Positions 14,546 to 17,985 of a DNA stretch of 17,985 nucleotides are shown here, one piece after another. Location of the stretch: NCBI GenBank assembly GCA_964496575.1, contig CAZCAC010000158.1, forward strand, positions 1 through 17,985, given 5' to 3'. A program made the position numbers and the translations under genes. The notes below the pieces were generated by a model. The model saw only the letters and a list, made by a program, of their open reading frames with translations. It was not told the origin of the DNA and searched no databases. Source of the stretch: CAZCAC01 sp964496575 (GTDB taxonomy: Bacteria > Planctomycetota > UBA1135 > GCA-002686595). The stretch's first letter is position 1, and each line of letters opens with the position of its first letter.

Positions 14546-15258
14546 TGAGATTCGCGGAACTGGCCAAGCGGACGCCGGGCGTGCACCGGTTGTACCGCGC
14601 CCTGCGAGGGTGGTACGTGTCCTACCGGATGCGGACCGACCCCACGAGGCACGTCTTCACCGACATCTACCGGCGCAAGGCCTGGGGCGAGGGGGACTCG
14701 GTCTCGGGACCCGGTTCCGACGCCGAGCAGACCCGAGCCGTCGTCGAGGCGCTCCCCGGGCTGATCCGGGAGCTCGAGGTCTCCTCGATGCTGGATGTCC
14801 CCTGCGGGGACTTTCACTGGATGAGCACGGTCCCGCTGGAGGGGATCCGCTATACCGGCGCGGATATCGTCAAGGAGCTGATCGGTCGCAATCGCCGGGA
14901 GTATGCCCGGGAAGGGGTCGATTTCGAGTGCCTCGACCTCCTGAACGATCGTCTGCCCGCGGTGGATCTGGTCCTGTGTCGCGACTGCCTCGTCCACCTC
15001 CCGCTGGAGCAGGTCGGCCAGGCCCTCTCGAACCTCCGGCGCAGCGGCTCCCGGTACCTCCTGACCACGCACTTCCCGGCGTCGGAGCACAACGCCGAGA
15101 TCGAGATGGGGGACTGGCGTCCCCTGAATCTCGAGCGCCCGCCGTTCGATCTTCCGCCCCCGCTGCGGGCGATCCAGGAGGGTTGCACGCTGGAAGAGGG
15201 CAGGCACGGGGACAAGGTGCTCGGCCTGTGGCGGCTGGACGAGCCGGCGACCCGCTGA
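14542..15258 (+). CDS. Class I SAM-dependent methyltransferase
   Basis: This 238-residue methyltransferase starts at the ATG at 14542 (an alternative GTG at 14509 with GAGGAG 12 bases upstream would add 11 residues). The SAM-binding motif I is SMLDVPCGDFHWM (82-94). The acidic residue after strand two is Asp108 in TGADIVKELIGRN, and the post-motif region reads VDLVLCRDCLVHLP (141-154). The N-terminal FTDIYRRKAWGEGDSVSGPGS (39-59) and the THFPA...GDWRPLNLERPPF segment (176-202) are typical of a methyltransferase group often seen in polysaccharide gene clusters. The substrate is unknown; methylation of a sugar or capping of a glycan would fit the neighbours. It is the first gene of a plus-strand unit, with the second GT4 gene 70 bases downstream. 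Confidence 0.88.
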   Translation: MMRFAELAKRTPGVHRLYRALRGWYVSYRMRTDPTRHVFTDIYRRKAWGEGDSVSGPGSDAEQTRAVVEALPGLIRELEVSSMLDVPCGDFHWMSTVPLEGIRYTGADIVKELIGRNRREYAREGVDFECLDLLNDRLPAVDLVLCRDCLVHLPLEQVGQALSNLRRSGSRYLLTTHFPASEHNAEIEMGDWRPLNLERPPFDLPPPLRAIQEGCTLEEGRHGDKVLGLWRLDEPATR

Positions 15259-15328
15259 CCCGACGCCGATGAGCCCCGCCGCTCTTCCGTGCCATTCAAG
15301 GTCACTCGTGCAGGGAGTAAGGTAGGGC

Positions 15329-16483
15329 ATGCGTGGCCGCCGGATCCTCTTCCTCAACAACCAGGGGCTCGATCAGAGTGGTGGCGGCGTCACCATCCTC
15401 CGGCACCTCTCCGCGCACCTCGCGCGGGAGAACGAGGTGACGGTGCTCGCCGAGAGCCGGCTACCGGAGGAGTACTCCGGCGTCGAGCAGCGGATCCTGC
15501 CCGCGATGGGGCCGCCCGCCAGGGGGCTCTGGCGCCTCGATCCGCTGCGTCGAGCGAGGATCTGGGGACGCCTCGTGCCCGAGCTCGCCCCCGAGACGGA
15601 CCTGGTGATCGCGCTGGACTGCCACTTCGCCCCGGCCGTGGCCCGGCTGCGCGCCGCGGCGCGCGTCTACCTCTCGCTGAGCGCGATCCCGAGGATGGAG
15701 TGGTTCCTGGGGGATCGAGGCGGGCGGTGGTGGCGCTTCGCCTGCTACTTCCTGCTCGAGCGGAGGATGATCGGCCTGGCCGACCGGACCCTGGTCTCCA
15801 GCGAGCTGCACGGACACGAGATCGGTCGCTACGAGCTGCTGCCGCGCTTCGACCCGGTCGTCCTGTGGCCGGCCCTGCCGACCGGCGCCGCCGCCCCGGG
15901 TCCCGCCGAGCGGGAGTCGGACGAGGTCACCATCCTCAGCGTCGCCCGGCTCGAGCCGCTCAAGGGACTCACCGTCGTGCCGGCGCTGGCCCACCGACTG
16001 CGCGATCTCCCCTGTCGCTTCGTGATCCTCGGCGAGGGGCGCGAGCGCGCCGGGATCGAGGCGCGAGCGCGGGCGCTGGGCGTGAGTGAACGCGTCGAGC
16101 TGCGCGGCGACATCGCCGACCCCGAGCCCTTCTACCGCTCCGCGGATCTCTTCCTGCACCCCTCGCGCTACGAGAGCTTCGGCATGGCCGTCCTCGAGGC
16201 GATGCAGCACGGGCTCCCGCCGATCTGCGGGTCGCGGAAGGCGAACACCATCGTCGCGATGGGGGAGTTCGTCGAGGATGGTCGCCACGGGCGGCTCGTC
16301 GATCTCGACGATGAAGAGGCGCTCGCCGGTGCGCTGCGGGAGCTGATCGAGGATCCCGAGCGGCGGCGGTCGATGGGACGGGCCGCGGCCGAGCGGGCGG
16401 GCGAGATGCTCGCCGCGGACTACCCGGCCCGGGTGGAAGAGGTCCTCGACGCGCTGCTCGAGGACGGGGAGGGACGCCGGTGA
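15329..16483 (+). CDS. GT4 glycosyltransferase
   Basis: This is a 384-residue GT-B fold enzyme. The ATG at 15329 has AGGTAGG just before it. The N-terminal domain opens with ILFLNNQGLDQSGGGVTILRH split by the acceptor Gly-rich loop SGGG (17-20). The C-terminal donor domain has SVARLEPLKG (204-213), VILGEGRER (232-240) and the E-x7-E motif ESFGMAVLE (Glu282, Glu290), with HPSRYESFG as in many GT4 members. It belongs to the same broad family as the minus-strand enzyme at 12914-14179 but is clearly different in sequence, so the two probably add different sugars. It overlaps the flippase gene by four bases (GTGA), which strongly suggests the product is passed on to that exporter. Confidence 0.92.
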   Translation: MRGRRILFLNNQGLDQSGGGVTILRHLSAHLARENEVTVLAESRLPEEYSGVEQRILPAMGPPARGLWRLDPLRRARIWGRLVPELAPETDLVIALDCHFAPAVARLRAAARVYLSLSAIPRMEWFLGDRGGRWWRFACYFLLERRMIGLADRTLVSSELHGHEIGRYELLPRFDPVVLWPALPTGAAAPGPAERESDEVTILSVARLEPLKGLTVVPALAHRLRDLPCRFVILGEGRERAGIEARARALGVSERVELRGDIADPEPFYRSADLFLHPSRYESFGMAVLEAMQHGLPPICGSRKANTIVAMGEFVEDGRHGRLVDLDDEEALAGALRELIEDPERRRSMGRAAAERAGEMLAADYPARVEEVLDALLEDGEGRR

Positions 16484-17985
16484 CCAGCACCCTCTCCGTC
16501 TTCCGCCACGCGCTGATCTTCGGGATGGCGCCGGTGCTGCAGAAGCTGATCGCGCTCCTCCTGCTGCCGTACTTCACCCACTACCTCGACGAGAACGAGT
16601 ACGGGATCCGCGACCTCCTGGTGGCGATCACCGGCCTCTTCCCGGTGCTGTTCACCTTCCAGTTCCGCACCGGTTTCATCCGCAGCTACGTCGGACTCGA
16701 GACCCCCGAGGAGCGACGGGAGCTGATGACGGCGACCGCCTCGCTGATGGGAGTGCTCGGCGTGCTCGCTTCGCTTTCCTTCTTCTTCCTCTGGCAACCG
16801 ATCTTCGACTTCGCCAGCGCCCCACCGGTCTCCTTGTTCTTCCGCGTCGTCCTGACCGTCGGGATCTTCCTCGACATCGGGATCATGATCCTCACCGCCG
16901 CCGCGCAGGCGGAGCTGTGGTCGGGGCGAATCGTGGTCCTGAACCTGATTCAGTTCACCGTCGGGGTGCTGCTGAACATCTACTTCGTGGTGGGACTCGA
17001 GCTTGGCGCGCTGGGGCTCTTCCTCGGCTACACGCTCTCGTCGATCGTCTCCCTGGTCGGGTTGCTCTGGATCTCCCGGGGGCTCTTCGGCCGCGGCGTG
17101 ACCCTCACTCGCGCGCTGGCGGTCTGCCGGCCACCCTTCGTCTACTCCCTGCCGCTGTGGGGGGGCTCGATCGCCTACTTCGTGGTGCGCTACATCGAGC
17201 GGATCGTCATCCCCGGCGCCGAGTCGGTGGCTGCCCTGGGGGTCTACGGTATCGCCTGGAAGCTGAGCAACATGCTGGTCGTCTTTCTGCTCGAGCCCTT
17301 CCTGCGCTCCTTCGACGTCTGGCGCTTCAAGATCTACGCGGAGGACGGGGAGATCAACATCATCGCGAACAGCTTCCGGCTGTTCATGCTCGCCATCGGG
17401 GCGGCGACGCTGATCCTGACCACCGCCGGCGTCGATCTCTTCATGTGGCTGGCGGACGAGCGCTACGGGGGAGCGGCGGTGTACATCCCCTGGCTGAACG
17501 TCGCGGTGCTCTTGCAGTGCGCCTACTCGATCACCGCCTCCTCGTTCTTCGTCACCGCGCGGACCGGCCTGTGGATGAAGATCTTCCTGGTCGCCGCGGT
17601 GATGCAGGTGGTCGCCTGCTACGTGCTGATCCCCTGGCTGGGGACGCAAGGGGCGCCTTTCGCGATGATCCTGACCAACGGTTTCCTGTACGTCGGCTCG
17701 ATCGTCTTCGGCCGGCGGCTCTGGAGGGTTCCGTACCGCCACGGACTGGCGGTCGGGGTGATCGTGCTGGTCACGGGGCTCTCGCTCGCGCGGCAGAGCC
17801 TGACCTCCGAGTCGTGGGTCGTCGCGGCGGCGGCCGACGTCGCGCTGATCGTCGCTTTCGCCGGCGTCGCACTGGCGCTCCGGTGGGTGCTGATCTCGGA
17901 GCTGCGCCGAGGGTGGCAGCGGGTCTTCAGTGCGGTTCGGGAGAAGGTGAGGGGGGTCTTTGCGAGTGGTGGCGGAGATCGGTAG
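16480..17985 (+). CDS. Polysaccharide flippase, Wzx/MATE-like (MOP superfamily)
   Basis: This 501-residue integral membrane protein has about 12-14 hydrophobic segments spread over its full length. The GTG start at 16480 is set by the overlap with the glycosyltransferase stop and by GGGGAGGG about 6 bases upstream. The N-terminus (FGMAPVLQKLIALLLLPYFTHYLDENEYGIRD, 14-45, quoted in two parts: the helix ends at about residue 30, then the TxYL-x-EYG turn) is a hallmark of oligosaccharide repeat-unit flippases. It would move a lipid-linked glycan across the inner membrane. The stop TAG is the last codon of the window, so the protein is complete. The cytoplasmic tail from about 470 is basic (RRGWQRVFSAVREKVRG). 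Together with the two glycosyltransferases and the methyltransferase it defines a surface-glycan locus that likely continues to the right. Confidence 0.9.
   Translation: MTSTLSVFRHALIFGMAPVLQKLIALLLLPYFTHYLDENEYGIRDLLVAITGLFPVLFTFQFRTGFIRSYVGLETPEERRELMTATASLMGVLGVLASLSFFFLWQPIFDFASAPPVSLFFRVVLTVGIFLDIGIMILTAAAQAELWSGRIVVLNLIQFTVGVLLNIYFVVGLELGALGLFLGYTLSSIVSLVGLLWISRGLFGRGVTLTRALAVCRPPFVYSLPLWGGSIAYFVVRYIERIVIPGAESVAALGVYGIAWKLSNMLVVFLLEPFLRSFDVWRFKIYAEDGEINIIANSFRLFMLAIGAATLILTTAGVDLFMWLADERYGGAAVYIPWLNVAVLLQCAYSITASSFFVTARTGLWMKIFLVAAVMQVVACYVLIPWLGTQGAPFAMILTNGFLYVGSIVFGRRLWRVPYRHGLAVGVIVLVTGLSLARQSLTSESWVVAAAADVALIVAFAGVALALRWVLISELRRGWQRVFSAVREKVRGVFASGGGDR

Overview
The window is high-GC bacterial DNA, densely packed with genes on both strands. 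I see no tRNA, rRNA, CRISPR array, transposase or integrase. The mix of secreted FG-GAP and LVIVD-like beta-propeller proteins, an exported S1 sulfatase, a Tat-exported PLP enzyme, an exported S15 peptidase and a stand-alone PilM/GspL-like protein fits Planctomycetota or a similar environmental Gram-negative lineage. That placement is inference from gene content, not from a marker gene.

Left part (1-8039, minus strand). Reading along the minus strand: a PilM/GspL-like ASKHA-fold protein (8039-7038), an exported S15-family X-Pro dipeptidyl-peptidase-like hydrolase (6738-4873), a 1118-residue secreted protein with LVIVD-like propeller repeats (4587-1231), and two bases later a secreted FG-GAP (integrin-alpha-like) protein (1228 to beyond the left edge). 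The last two look like a two-gene surface-protein operon.

Middle (8040-12878, plus strand). An AT-rich control region holds a recognisable promoter and two tandem 15-base operator-like repeats. It precedes a DUF2975 membrane protein and a YozG-type 67-residue HTH regulator, a pair known from Bacillus (yoaS-yozG type). Next come an exported sulfatase, a class V (CefD/NifS-like) PLP enzyme with a twin-arginine signal, and a RidA-family protein with its own export signal that overlaps the PLP gene by four bases (ATGA). A short acidic protein of unknown function follows. The PLP enzyme plus exported RidA is the most unusual combination here, because it implies PLP/enamine chemistry outside the cytoplasm, next to a sulfatase.

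Right part (12914-17985). This is a surface-glycan locus: a PimB-like GT4 glycosyltransferase on the minus strand; then, divergently on the plus strand, a SAM methyltransferase, a second GT4 glycosyltransferase and a 12-14 TM Wzx/MATE-type flippase overlapping it by four bases (GTGA). The flippase ends exactly at the window edge, and the locus probably continues. A 24-codon open frame with a strong Shine-Dalgarno sequence ends in an ATGA overlap with the methyltransferase start and may be a leader peptide.
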